Shown in pieces: positions 33,183 through 43,739 of a stretch of 64,000 bases of DNA. This DNA comes from Cryobacterium inferilacus (GTDB lineage: Bacteria; Actinomycetota; Actinomycetes; Actinomycetales; Microbacteriaceae). A program made the position numbers and the translations under genes. Below the pieces are notes generated by a model. That model saw nothing but the letters and a program-made list of their open reading frames with translations. It had not been told where the DNA came from and ran no database searches. The number at the start of each line of letters is the position of its first letter. Positions within the stretch are counted from its first letter, which is position 1. The stretch lies in assembly GCF_019599185.1 (NCBI RefSeq), contig NZ_JAIEUL010000004.1, forward strand, positions 62,001-126,000, given 5' to 3'.

Positions 33183-36100
33183 TTACGGCTGCGTCGCCAC
33201 CCGACGATGACGCATCAGTACGGCACCGAGGAGCAGAAGCAGCACTCCTCCGGCCAGCCACGGGCTGGCGTCCAGCCCGGTCTGGGCCAGACCGGATGCG
33301 GTGGTGCCACTGGCGGCCACCGTGATGTCGGTCCAGCCGATCACTGCCCCGTTCGCATCCTGCACGATGATGCGGTGAGCACCGGCGGAGAGGTCCGTCG
33401 GGAGCGTCACAGTCACGGCGCCCGCTTCACTCACCTGAAGCCAGCCGCCCAGGTTGACCGGTGTGGAACGTACCCAGGCGGAGACGTACTGGCCGGTGTA
33501 CTCGGTTCCAACGGTGATCGTGACGCTGGCTCCGGCGGTGACCGTGGAGTCGCTCAACGTGATCTTGTCCTTCAGCAGCGCCGTCAGAGCGGATTCCGAA
33601 GCTGCCGACGGCTGCGCGGTCGGAGCCGCCGGAGCTGTCGGAGCTGTCGGAGCTGTCGGCACGGTCGGGTCGGTCGGCACGGTCGGGACGGTCGGGACCG
33701 TCGGGACCGTTGGGACGGTCGGGTCGGTCGGCTCGGTCGGCACGGTCGGCACGGTCGGCACGGTCGGCTCGGTCGGCTCGGTCGGGTCGGTCGGCGGGAT
33801 GACCGGGGTCGGCTCGTCCGTCGGAGCCGGGGTCGGCTCCTCCGTGGGCTCCGTCGTCGGGGCCGGGGTCGGCTCGTCGGTCGGGGCCGGAGTCGGCTCC
33901 TCCGTGGGTTCCGTCGTCGGGGCCGGGGTCGGCTCGTCAGTCGGGGCCGGGGTCGGCTCGTCCGTGGGGACCGGAGTGGGCTCCGTCGTCGGGACCGGGG
34001 TCGGCTCGTCGGTCGGGACCGGAGTGGGCTCCGTCGTCGGGGCCGGGGTCGGCTCGTCCGTGGGGACCGGGGTGGGCTCCGTCGTCGGTACCGGGGTCGG
34101 TTCCGTCGTCGGCGTCACGGCGAGGGGAACGCGCACCACGGTGCCGGATTCCTTGGCCGTCAGGGTGATCTCGCTCGTAGCCTCGGCATCGGCGGGCACG
34201 GTCACGGTCACGATCGCCGTTCCCGTCTCGTCGACTGTCACCGGTGCGAAGGTGTTCTCGCTGGCTCCCCAGGACACGGCGAGTTCGGTGTTCTTCGGTG
34301 CACCGGTCGAGCTCAGGTTGAGCTGCGACACGGTGAAGGTCACCTCGTCACCGGCCGTCACCGTTTCCGGAACGCCGACCACTGACGCCTGTCCGGCCGC
34401 GAAGGACGGCGAGATCGGGCTCTGCGCGGTGATGTACGAGATCCAGGCATCCCGGTCGACAAGACCGGAATCACGGGTGCCTGTTCCCTCGGTGAAGACG
34501 CGGAAGTTGTCACCGCCGGTGATCAGGAAGTTGAACGAACCGATCCGGTAGTCCCGGTCGAGGTCGACGGGCTCGCCGTCGATCCAGATCCCGGTGATCC
34601 GGTCGCCCTCGTCGCGGGTGGCGTCGAACGTGTAGTTCACGTTGTCTGACAGTCCCAGCTGCAGGTACGGCCGGCTCGGCACCGCGCCGGCGGCGTCGCG
34701 CTGCCACTGCTGTTCCAAAGCCGTCTTGAACTGCGCCCCGGTGAGGGTCGTCGTCCACAGGTTGTTCAGGAACGGCAGAACGGCGTTCGCCTCGGCGACG
34801 CTGACGTCGGAGTCCGGGGTCGTCAGCAGGTCCGCGCGCATACCGCCGGGGTTGACGATGCCGATCTCGGCGCCGCCCTTCGCCGGGTCGGCGAGGGATT
34901 CGCGCAGGGAGTTGGCGATCAATGTGCCCAGGGTGGATGGTGCGGCACGGTCCTCGACCACGGGGCTGGCCCCGCCCACGGAGGCGCGGGTGACGGGGGC
35001 GGTGATCGAGCCGACCGTGACGTTGCCGGTCACGGCGGCTTCCGCGAGGGCGGCATCCGTGATCGTCTTGACCGTGGCGACACGCGGGTACGCGGCCACG
35101 AGATCGGCGTCGGCAGCGGTGCTGCGCTTGACGTTCTCGTTGGTCACCGTGCTGGCGGTGTCGGTGGTCGGGTCGTAGCTGAGCACAACGTGGCCGATGT
35201 TCTCGCCGTAGTTGCCGGTCTGCAGCACCGGGCGGGTCACCCCTGCCTCGGCACCGGGAACCTGGGTGTTCCAGGCGTAGGTCTTGTGCGTGTGACCGGT
35301 GAAGATGGCGTCCACGGCCGGCGACGTCTCGGTGACGATCTTGGTGAAGGCGCTGTCGGTGTCGGCCAGTTCCTCCTCGAGTACCGGGTTGGAGGTGCTG
35401 TTACCGCCCGCTCCCTCGTGGTATTCGGCGATCAGGACATCCGCCTCACCGTTCTCGAGGTTGCCGTCGGTGAGCGCAGCGGCCACGCGGTTCACCGCGT
35501 CGACGGGGTCACCGAAGCTGATCGAGGCGATACCGTTCGGGGTGACCAGGGTGGGGGTCTCCTCGGTGACGGCGCCGATCACGCCGACGGTCACGCCGTC
35601 GATCTCGAACAGGGCGTATTCCTGCAGCGCCGGGGTCTCGGTGCCCTTCAGATAGACGTTGGCTCCGAGGTATTCGAAGTCAGCGGCGTCAGCGACCCGA
35701 CCGGTCAGGTCGTCGATTCCCTGGTCGAATTCGTGGTTGCCCACGGCCGAGGTGTCCAGTTCGAGCGCGTTGAGCACGTCGATGGTCGGCTGGTCCTGCT
35801 GTGACGCCGAGGCGTACAGCGAGGCGCCGATGTTGTCACCGTCGGACAGGAACAGGGTGTTGGCGTCACCGAACTCCGCGCGCAGCTTCTCCACGGTTCC
35901 CGCGAACTTCACGGTGTTGGAGTCGATGCGGCCGTGGAAGTCGTTGATGTTGAGCAGGTTGATCTCCACCGGCTCCGCGCTGGCGAGGTTCAAACCGACG
36001 ACCACGGGGTCGTGGTCGGAGGAGCGGAACGCGTCGGCGACATAGAAGTCGGTGACGTTGTTGTTGTACCGGCTGTACTCGAGTGCGACGGATTCGACGG

Positions 36101-38504
36101 AGTTGATGTTCCAGACGTCGACGTCGGCGACGGTGGCGTTCGCGGCGGGTGAGGCGAAGATGTGGTCGAGCGAGCCGACCGTGCCGCCGAAGGCGTAGGT
36201 GTACTCGCCGGTCTTGGCCTCCTGGCTCAGGTAGCCCGCGTCGGTGATCACCTTGATCGGGTCTTCCTGGTCGTAGGCGTTGAAGTCACCGGTGAGGAAG
36301 ACCCGGCCGATGCCGGTGTCGGTGGTGAGGGTGTCGGCGAAGGAGACGAGGGCGGTGGCCTGGGCGACCCTGGACGCGTTCGACGCACCCTGGCCGTCTC
36401 CGGTATCCGCGTCGGCTCCGGTGCCCGATCCCTTGGACTTGAAGTGGTTGACGATCACCTGGAAGGCGCTGCCGGCGTCGCCGACCAACTGGAAGGCCTG
36501 GGCCAGCGGCTGCCGAGCGTTGTCGAAGGCAGGGTCGGCGAAGATGGTCGATGCTCCGACGGTTTCCACGGCGGCCTTCTTGTAGATGAAGGCGGTGCGG
36601 ATCACGTCTTCGTTGGCCGGAACACTGGCCGGGGAGGCGACGAACGCCCACTCCTCTGTGCCCAGGTCGGCGTTGAGCGCGTTGACGAGGTCGCCGAGGG
36701 CGGTGTCGCGGTCCTTGCCGAATGCGGCGGAGTTCTCGATCTCTTCGAGCGAGATCACGTGAGCGTCGAGGGCGTTGATCGCGGCGACGATCTTGGCCTG
36801 CTGGCGCTCGAGGTTGGCCTCGTCGGCGGCTCCTCTGGCGTCGCAGCCCGAGTTCACCGTTGTGGGTGCTCCGGCGCGGTCGGTGTAGTACGTGCAGCCC
36901 TGGATCGAGTCACCGGTGGTGGTGAAGTAGTTGAGCACGTTGAAGCTGGCCAGGCGGATGTCGCCGCCCACGGCGCGGGGAGCGTCGGTGCGGGTGTTGG
37001 TGAACGTGGCCGGCTGCACGGTGGCGGCGTTGGCCGGCACGAGCTCGGTAGTCGGCTGGAACTTCCAGGTGCTGTTGCGGTAGTCCAAGATGACCGGGCT
37101 GGTGAAGGTCACCGCGGCACCGATGCGCACGGGCTCGGTGGTCGACAGGTACGGCACCGGCTTGTCCTTGTTGGCCGAGCTGAGGTAGTTCGTCGACGCG
37201 CCGTCGTCCAGCGTGACGGCACGGGCGGCATTCGCCTCCAGCGCCTGGGTGTACTCGGCCGTGCCAGGGCGGGCGGTCACGGTGGCGCCGACCAGCGGTG
37301 TGGTGCCGGCGGCCAGCCCGATCTCGGCGTACTGGTTGGTGGTGTAGTTGTTGGTCACGGTGAAGTCGCCGGCGGGGGCGATCAGCATGCCCTCGAGGGA
37401 CTCACGCTCGGCCGCCGTGGCGGGCAGGTTCACCGTCGCGGGCGCGGGCGCCACGATTCCGGCGGCATCCAGCGCCGCAATGTCGGTGAGTGCACCGACG
37501 GAGAGCTGGGTGAGGCCGTAGTAGTCGCTCACCACACCGGTGACCGACAGGTAGTCGCCGACGGCGACGGATGCGGTCAGGTCCGCGGTGTAGATGAAGA
37601 TTCCGTCCGATGCGGCGTGGCCGGCGAGGTCCACCGCTCCTCCGGTTCCGGGGGTCTGCAGGTAGAAGCCCTTGAACCCTCCGGTCGGGAAGGCGGCGGT
37701 GACGACACCGGTGGTGGTCACGGTGTTGCCGGCCAGGGGGCTGGCATCCGTCGTGCCCTGGATCGCGTTGATCGCGACGGTCTCCACCGGTGCGGGCGTT
37801 CCCGTGGGTTCGGTGGTGGGCGTGGGCTCTGGCTCGACCGGAGCGGCACCCGTTGAGGACGTGGGCGTGATGGTGGCGGCCAGGCTGAAGTCCGTGGCGT
37901 TGCTGTCGGTGTCGATGCCCGACGTGCGGTTGATCGACTTGACGTCGGTGGTGGAGCTCGGTGCCGTGGCGACGGCGCCCTCGAAGGTCAGCGAGCTGCC
38001 GTAGCCGAGCAGGTCGATGACGTCGGGGTTGCCGGTGGCATCTCCGGCGGCGAGTGTGAGAGCCGAGGTGGACTTGGCAAGGATCAGGGTGCCGGTGGTG
38101 CCGCTCGGGTTGAGCGTGCTGGTCTGGTCGGGCGTGGGCAGAGCCGCGCCGTTCGCGCCATTTGCGTTCGAGGCACCGGAGACGAGGTAGTAGCCCTTCG
38201 CCGGGATCGTCCCGGTGAGGGCGACGGCGCTCGGGGCGTCAGCCACGGTACCGGTGGCCTTGCGGTACTGCAGCGACCACGCGCTCAGGTCGATGGCGGC
38301 ATCCGTGGGGTTGTAGAGCTCCACGAATTTGGCCGAGTAGGCCGCTCCGGCGCTGCCGCCGCTCAGGTAGGCCTCGTTGATGACCACTCCCGTGCCCGCG
38401 GTATCGGCCCGCGCGGGTAGGGCCACGACCGGGGCGGCCGCGAGGCTCACTCCGATCACGGATGCGACAGCCAGCGTAAGCCGGCTTCGGGGGACGAGCG
38501 ACAT
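33183..38504 (-). CDS. Secreted ExeM/NucH-type nuclease fused to 5'-nucleotidase, LAQTG-anchored
   Basis: 1773 residues. Signal peptide (1-33), lamin-tail domain (VVINEAYLSG...KFVELYNP, about 35-150), OB/ExeM-like region, EEP endonuclease domain from about residue 513 (RLASFNVLNY, ISLEEIENS, GDFNAYDQEDP, LDHIFAS). A calcineurin-type 5'-nucleotidase follows from about 845 (NINDFHGRID, GNHEFDQG, GHTHKTYAW). Then come a Thr/Pro repeat stalk (about 1463-1625), a small beta domain, and a sortase signal LAQTG (about 1738) plus TM helix and Arg tail. It would degrade extracellular DNA and dephosphorylate the nucleotides at the cell wall for phosphate and nucleoside salvage. Confidence 0.85.
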   Translation of the reverse strand: MSLVPRSRLTLAVASVIGVSLAAAPVVALPARADTAGTGVVINEAYLSGGSAGAAYSAKFVELYNPTDAAIDLSAWSLQYRKATGTVADAPSAVALTGTIPAKGYYLVSGASNANGANGAALPTPDQTSTLNPSGTTGTLILAKSTSALTLAAGDATGNPDVIDLLGYGSSLTFEGAVATAPSSTTDVKSINRTSGIDTDSNATDFSLAATITPTSSTGAAPVEPEPTPTTEPTGTPAPVETVAINAIQGTTDASPLAGNTVTTTGVVTAAFPTGGFKGFYLQTPGTGGAVDLAGHAASDGIFIYTADLTASVAVGDYLSVTGVVSDYYGLTQLSVGALTDIAALDAAGIVAPAPATVNLPATAAERESLEGMLIAPAGDFTVTNNYTTNQYAEIGLAAGTTPLVGATVTARPGTAEYTQALEANAARAVTLDDGASTNYLSSANKDKPVPYLSTTEPVRIGAAVTFTSPVILDYRNSTWKFQPTTELVPANAATVQPATFTNTRTDAPRAVGGDIRLASFNVLNYFTTTGDSIQGCTYYTDRAGAPTTVNSGCDARGAADEANLERQQAKIVAAINALDAHVISLEEIENSAAFGKDRDTALGDLVNALNADLGTEEWAFVASPASVPANEDVIRTAFIYKKAAVETVGASTIFADPAFDNARQPLAQAFQLVGDAGSAFQVIVNHFKSKGSGTGADADTGDGQGASNASRVAQATALVSFADTLTTDTGIGRVFLTGDFNAYDQEDPIKVITDAGYLSQEAKTGEYTYAFGGTVGSLDHIFASPAANATVADVDVWNINSVESVALEYSRYNNNVTDFYVADAFRSSDHDPVVVGLNLASAEPVEINLLNINDFHGRIDSNTVKFAGTVEKLRAEFGDANTLFLSDGDNIGASLYASASQQDQPTIDVLNALELDTSAVGNHEFDQGIDDLTGRVADAADFEYLGANVYLKGTETPALQEYALFEIDGVTVGVIGAVTEETPTLVTPNGIASISFGDPVDAVNRVAAALTDGNLENGEADVLIAEYHEGAGGNSTSNPVLEEELADTDSAFTKIVTETSPAVDAIFTGHTHKTYAWNTQVPGAEAGVTRPVLQTGNYGENIGHVVLSYDPTTDTASTVTNENVKRSTAADADLVAAYPRVATVKTITDAALAEAAVTGNVTVGSITAPVTRASVGGASPVVEDRAAPSTLGTLIANSLRESLADPAKGGAEIGIVNPGGMRADLLTTPDSDVSVAEANAVLPFLNNLWTTTLTGAQFKTALEQQWQRDAAGAVPSRPYLQLGLSDNVNYTFDATRDEGDRITGIWIDGEPVDLDRDYRIGSFNFLITGGDNFRVFTEGTGTRDSGLVDRDAWISYITAQSPISPSFAAGQASVVGVPETVTAGDEVTFTVSQLNLSSTGAPKNTELAVSWGASENTFAPVTVDETGTAIVTVTVPADAEATSEITLTAKESGTVVRVPLAVTPTTEPTPVPTTEPTPVPTDEPTPAPTTEPTPVPTDEPTPVPTTEPTPVPTDEPTPAPTDEPTPAPTTEPTEEPTPAPTDEPTPAPTTEPTEEPTPAPTDEPTPVIPPTDPTEPTEPTVPTVPTVPTEPTDPTVPTVPTVPTVPTVPTDPTVPTAPTAPTAPAAPTAQPSAASESALTALLKDKITLSDSTVTAGASVTITVGTEYTGQYVSAWVRSTPVNLGGWLQVSEAGAVTVTLPTDLSAGAHRIIVQDANGAVIGWTDITVAASGTTASGLAQTGLDASPWLAGGVLLLLLGAVLMRHRRVATQP
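33634..34112 (-). repeat. Tandem PT-repeat coding DNA (cell-wall stalk)
   Basis: Within the nuclease gene. The right part encodes repeats of the TEPTPVPT/DEPTPAPT type, the left part short VPT/DPT triplets (GTCGGxACG units). The DNA units are near-identical 9-24-mers, so copy number can change by slippage and vary among strains. The protein stretch acts as an extended cell-wall-spanning stalk. Confidence 0.85.
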
Positions 38505-38742
38505 GGTTCTCCTCAAGTGGGACGATCGGAATGCGGGTACCAGACAGCAATCAGCGGCGCCAGCGTAGGGATGACGGGTGACGCTCCGGGACCGCAAGCG
38601 TGAACGCCTGGTGTACGTGGGAGCCTCGACTGACGTGGCCAGGAGCCTATGGACGCCGCATTTCGGGCGCGTTACAGCGCGGCGCATCGCTCAGATGAGC
38701 AGGAAAGTGCCGTTCCGGCCCACATTTGAGCGGGCGGCGGGA

Positions 38743-39255
38743 TCAGCCGAGGCGCTTGAGCATCCGGGTGTTGCCGAGGGTGTTCGGCTTGACGCGGGCC
38801 AGGTCGAGGAACTCTGCGACACCCTCGTCGGGCGAGCGCACCAGTTCGGCGTACACGGCCGGATCCACGGTCTCGGTACCCATGTCGACGAAACCGTGCC
38901 GGCCGAAGAAGCCCACCTCGAAGGTGAGGCAGAACAGGCGGCTCAGGCCGAGCTCACGGGCATCCGCTTCGAGACGGTCGATGATGGCGTGCCCCACCCC
39001 GTGCCCGAGCCAGTTTTCGGCCACGGCGAGAGTGCGCACCTCACCGAGGTCCTCCCAGATCACGTGCAGAGCGCCGCAGCCGATGAGGTTTCCCTCCAGG
39101 TCTTCGACCACCCGGAACTCCTGCACGGCCTCGTAGAAGACCACGCGGTCTTTGCCGAGCAGAATGCGCTGCTGCACGAGCGGTTCGACAAGAGCCTGGA
39201 TGTGCGGCACGTCGCGGGTCTGGGCCCGACGCACGATGAACTCCTGCTTGGTCAC
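38743..39255 (-). CDS. argA: Amino-acid N-acetyltransferase, actinobacterial ArgA type
   Basis: 170-residue GNAT protein. Motifs: VRRAQTRDVPHIQALVEPLV start, IGCGALHVIWEDLGEVRTLAV, then the acetyl-CoA loop GHGVGHAIIDRLEADA, and FFGRHGFVDM. Length and order fit the stand-alone N-acetylglutamate synthase of Actinobacteria (Rv2747 type; first step of arginine synthesis). ATG or near-cognate start at 39255. It could be a related GNAT enzyme; the pathway genes are not nearby. Confidence 0.75.
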   Translation of the reverse strand: MTKQEFIVRRAQTRDVPHIQALVEPLVQQRILLGKDRVVFYEAVQEFRVVEDLEGNLIGCGALHVIWEDLGEVRTLAVAENWLGHGVGHAIIDRLEADARELGLSRLFCLTFEVGFFGRHGFVDMGTETVDPAVYAELVRSPDEGVAEFLDLARVKPNTLGNTRMLKRLG

Positions 39256-39371
39256 GCCCGCCCACTCCCCTGGCCGCGCACGGCCGTTGCTGTTGTCTCG
39301 TTCGAGAAACCAAGTCTACGGCGGCGCCGTGCGCCCAAGACCCGGCCTACGCCGGCGAGACCTCCTCCGGC

Positions 39372-39902
39372 CTACGCGGCGGCGGGCCGCCGGCGACGCC
39401 TGGTGGGCGGGAGGGTCCGGGTCAGGTTCTGCCGGATGATCGCGGCGACGAGTGTCGCCACGCCCACCGTCCCGGCAATCCAGTGCAGCCCGTAGCTACC
39501 GTCAGGTCCGGGAAAATACGAGCCGATGTCGAAGGCGAAGACCGAGCAGAGCAGCGCGATGACGGCGATGGCCACTGGCGAGGCGCCCAACGAGACCGGG
39601 CCCTTCGCCTTCCACCCGATCACAAGCACTGCCGGCAGTGGCAGGATCGCCACGATGTACACCCATACCGGCAGGGCATACGGGTAGGCGCCGGCCCACC
39701 TGTCCCGGGTGGTGACGCCTGGGCCCTCCGGCACATTGGGCGTGGCGCCCGTAGCGAGGCTCACCATGCCGTTCATCACGATCCACAGTGGTCCGATCAC
39801 CAGGTACACGATCAGGACCGTCGCCGGGACATAGGCCGCAATCCTCTCGATCCGGCGTCGGCGTTCGCTCCCCGTCGATGATTCCGGCGTTTCGACACCC
39901 AT
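39372..39902 (-). CDS. Four-helix membrane protein, unknown
   Basis: 176 residues. Transmembrane segments: VPATVLIVYLVIGPLWIVM (about 22-40), ALPVWVYIVAILPLPAVLVI, PVAIAVIALLCSVFAF and IAGTVGVATLVAAII; the C-terminal tail is Arg-rich. ATG 39902 has a GGGGGAG ribosome site; a longer frame lacks one. No family recognised. Lies upstream of argA and downstream of the clpC terminator. Confidence 0.6.
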   Translation of the reverse strand: MGVETPESSTGSERRRRIERIAAYVPATVLIVYLVIGPLWIVMNGMVSLATGATPNVPEGPGVTTRDRWAGAYPYALPVWVYIVAILPLPAVLVIGWKAKGPVSLGASPVAIAVIALLCSVFAFDIGSYFPGPDGSYGLHWIAGTVGVATLVAAIIRQNLTRTLPPTRRRRRPAAA

Positions 39903-39923
39903 CGTGCTCCCCCGTTGCTGCAA

Positions 39924-39959
39924 CAACACAGGCCCGGAGCGTGCCCCGGGCCTGTGTTG
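39924..39959 (-). terminator. clpC terminator
   Basis: Perfect 14-bp inverted repeat (arms 39924-39937 and 39946-39959) with an 8-nt loop, just after the clpC stop at 39974. The GC-rich stem with few Ts is normal for intrinsic terminators in high-GC actinobacteria. Confidence 0.85.
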
Positions 39960-39973
39960 AATGCTGATGTCTC

Positions 39974-42499
<2,526 letters not shown>

Positions 42500-42669
42500 A
42501 TGAACACTCCCTTGGCGCCAGGGCGGTTATGGCACCGATACAAAGAGAGTAACCAGCGGATGCCCGGATGCGTGCCTCTGTTCGCCGTGGGCGTGACGGA
42601 TGTGACGCGACGTGCAGGCTTTACCCGGGTTGCCTCGCCGCCTGCGCAGGGGTCGCACTTGCGCATGCC

Positions 42670-42715
42670 AACGATAATCGATATGTTCAGCCTGGATATC
42701 ATATCGATAATCGTT
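42670..42715. promoter_or_regulatory. Long inverted repeat (ATCGATAATCG type) upstream of membrane/HTH pair
   Basis: Two 16-bp arms (42670-42685 and 42700-42715) with one mismatch and a 14-bp spacer. AT-rich cores in a GC-rich genome stand out. The right arm abuts the AGGAG ribosome site (42716-42720) of the ORF at 42727. It is probably the operator of the HTH protein encoded two genes downstream (autoregulation; inferred). Confidence 0.65.
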
Positions 42716-42726
42716 AGGAGAGCATC

Positions 42727-43371
42727 ATGGTACGCACACCAGCCGCGAAGGCCGCCAGGGACGCCCGCCTCGAACGCCGGCTGGGCCGCGGACTCACCTG
42801 GCTGGTGCTGGCGGGAAGCGTGGTGTTCGGGGCGCTGTCGGTCGTGATCGGCGCCGTCTCGCTGATCGGGCAGCTGATCAGCGATCGCTTCGCCGTGACC
42901 CTACTGGTGGATACCGCCCTGCCTGCCGAGGCCTCGGCCGGCACCGCCGAGCTGGTGGACGGCACCTTCAGCACCGCAGACGTCATCGTGTCCGGGCTCA
43001 GCGTCCTGCCCCGCTTTCTGCTCACCCTGGAGGGGGCCACGGCTGTGGCGACAGGTCTGCTGGTGTCGGTCACCGTGGGGTACTTCTGCTGGAGCGTGCT
43101 GCGCCGGCGCCCCTTCAACCGGCCGGTCTTCTGGCTAGTCGCTCTGGTCGGGTACGCGCTGGTCCTCGGCACTGTCCTCGGTCAGGGCTTCGGCGGGCTG
43201 GGCCGCATGATGGCGGCCGACGAACTCAGCGCAGCGGCCGGTGCCGACTTCTGGCCGCTGGCCGCGCTGATCGACCCCTCCCCCGCCGTGGCCGGCCTGG
43301 TGATCCTGGTCGCGGCCGCCGCCATCCGGGTGGGCCAGCGCCTGCAGCAGGACACCGCGGGGCTGGTCTGA
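42727..43371 (+). CDS. Membrane protein, DUF2975-like
   Basis: 214 residues, four transmembrane helices: TWLVLAGSVVFGALSVVIGAVSLI (about 22-45), ATAVATGLLVSVTVGYFCWSV, FWLVALVGYALVLGTVLGQGF and AVAGLVILVAAAAIRVGQRL. The pairing with a small downstream HTH gene (one-base ATGG overlap at 43371) is the hallmark of DUF2975/YozG loci. Its function is unknown. The inverted repeat at 42670 controls it. Confidence 0.7.
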   Translation: MVRTPAAKAARDARLERRLGRGLTWLVLAGSVVFGALSVVIGAVSLIGQLISDRFAVTLLVDTALPAEASAGTAELVDGTFSTADVIVSGLSVLPRFLLTLEGATAVATGLLVSVTVGYFCWSVLRRRPFNRPVFWLVALVGYALVLGTVLGQGFGGLGRMMAADELSAAAGADFWPLAALIDPSPAVAGLVILVAAAAIRVGQRLQQDTAGLV

Positions 43372-43601
43372 TGGCGCCGGAGAGCGACGAGGAGTCCACG
43401 GGCATCCACTGCCGACTCGACGAGTTGCTGGTGGAACGGGGAATCACCCTCACCCGGCTGAGCGAGCTGGTCGGGGTCAGCGTGGTCAATCTGTCGGTCC
43501 TCAAGAACGACAGGGCCAGGGCCATCCGTTACTCCACCCTGGCCGCCGTCTGTGTCGCCCTGGACTGCGAGGTGGGTGACTTGCTCGTTCGCGCCGACTG
43601 A
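43371..43601 (+). CDS. YozG-like XRE helix-turn-helix regulator
   Basis: 76 residues. HTH: CRLDELLVERGITLTRLSELVGVSVVNLSVLKNDRARAIRYSTLAAVCVALDCEVGDLLV, the compact Cro/CI-like fold of YozG regulators. ATG 43371 shares a base with the membrane-protein stop. Probably binds the 42670-42715 inverted repeat. The gene's end has been partly duplicated downstream (43582-43650). Confidence 0.85.
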   Translation: MAPESDEESTGIHCRLDELLVERGITLTRLSELVGVSVVNLSVLKNDRARAIRYSTLAAVCVALDCEVGDLLVRAD

Positions 43602-43650
43602 GAACCCATCGCCCTGCTCGTCCGCGCCGACTGAGAGCCATCGCCTGCCC
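43582..43650 (+). repeat. Tandem duplication of the HTH gene 3' end
   Basis: The sequence TGCTCGTTCGCGCCGACTGA followed by GAACCCATCGCC is repeated immediately downstream with three differences (GTTC to GTCC; GAACCC to GAGCC). The second copy repeats the last codons and stop. Looks like a recent slippage or replication duplication of about 32 bp. Confidence 0.75.
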
Positions 43651-43739
43651 TTGCGAGGGGTCCGGAGAGCGCAAATACTGTCAGCATCCGGCTCCACGAT
43701 TTTCGCAACCTGCAGCGGCAGGCGAAAGGCGGTGGCACC

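Noticed and set aside
33634..34112. Short tandem repeats that look like a CRISPR array or VNTR
   Set aside because: They are in frame and encode a Thr/Pro stalk; there are no unique spacers and no cas genes.
36162..37856. 564-residue plus-strand ORF
   Set aside because: Gly/Val/Arg-rich shadow of the nuclease gene.
42500..42660. ClgR or CtsR/HAIR-type operator upstream of clpC
   Set aside because: No matching palindrome was found in the region before the clpC start.
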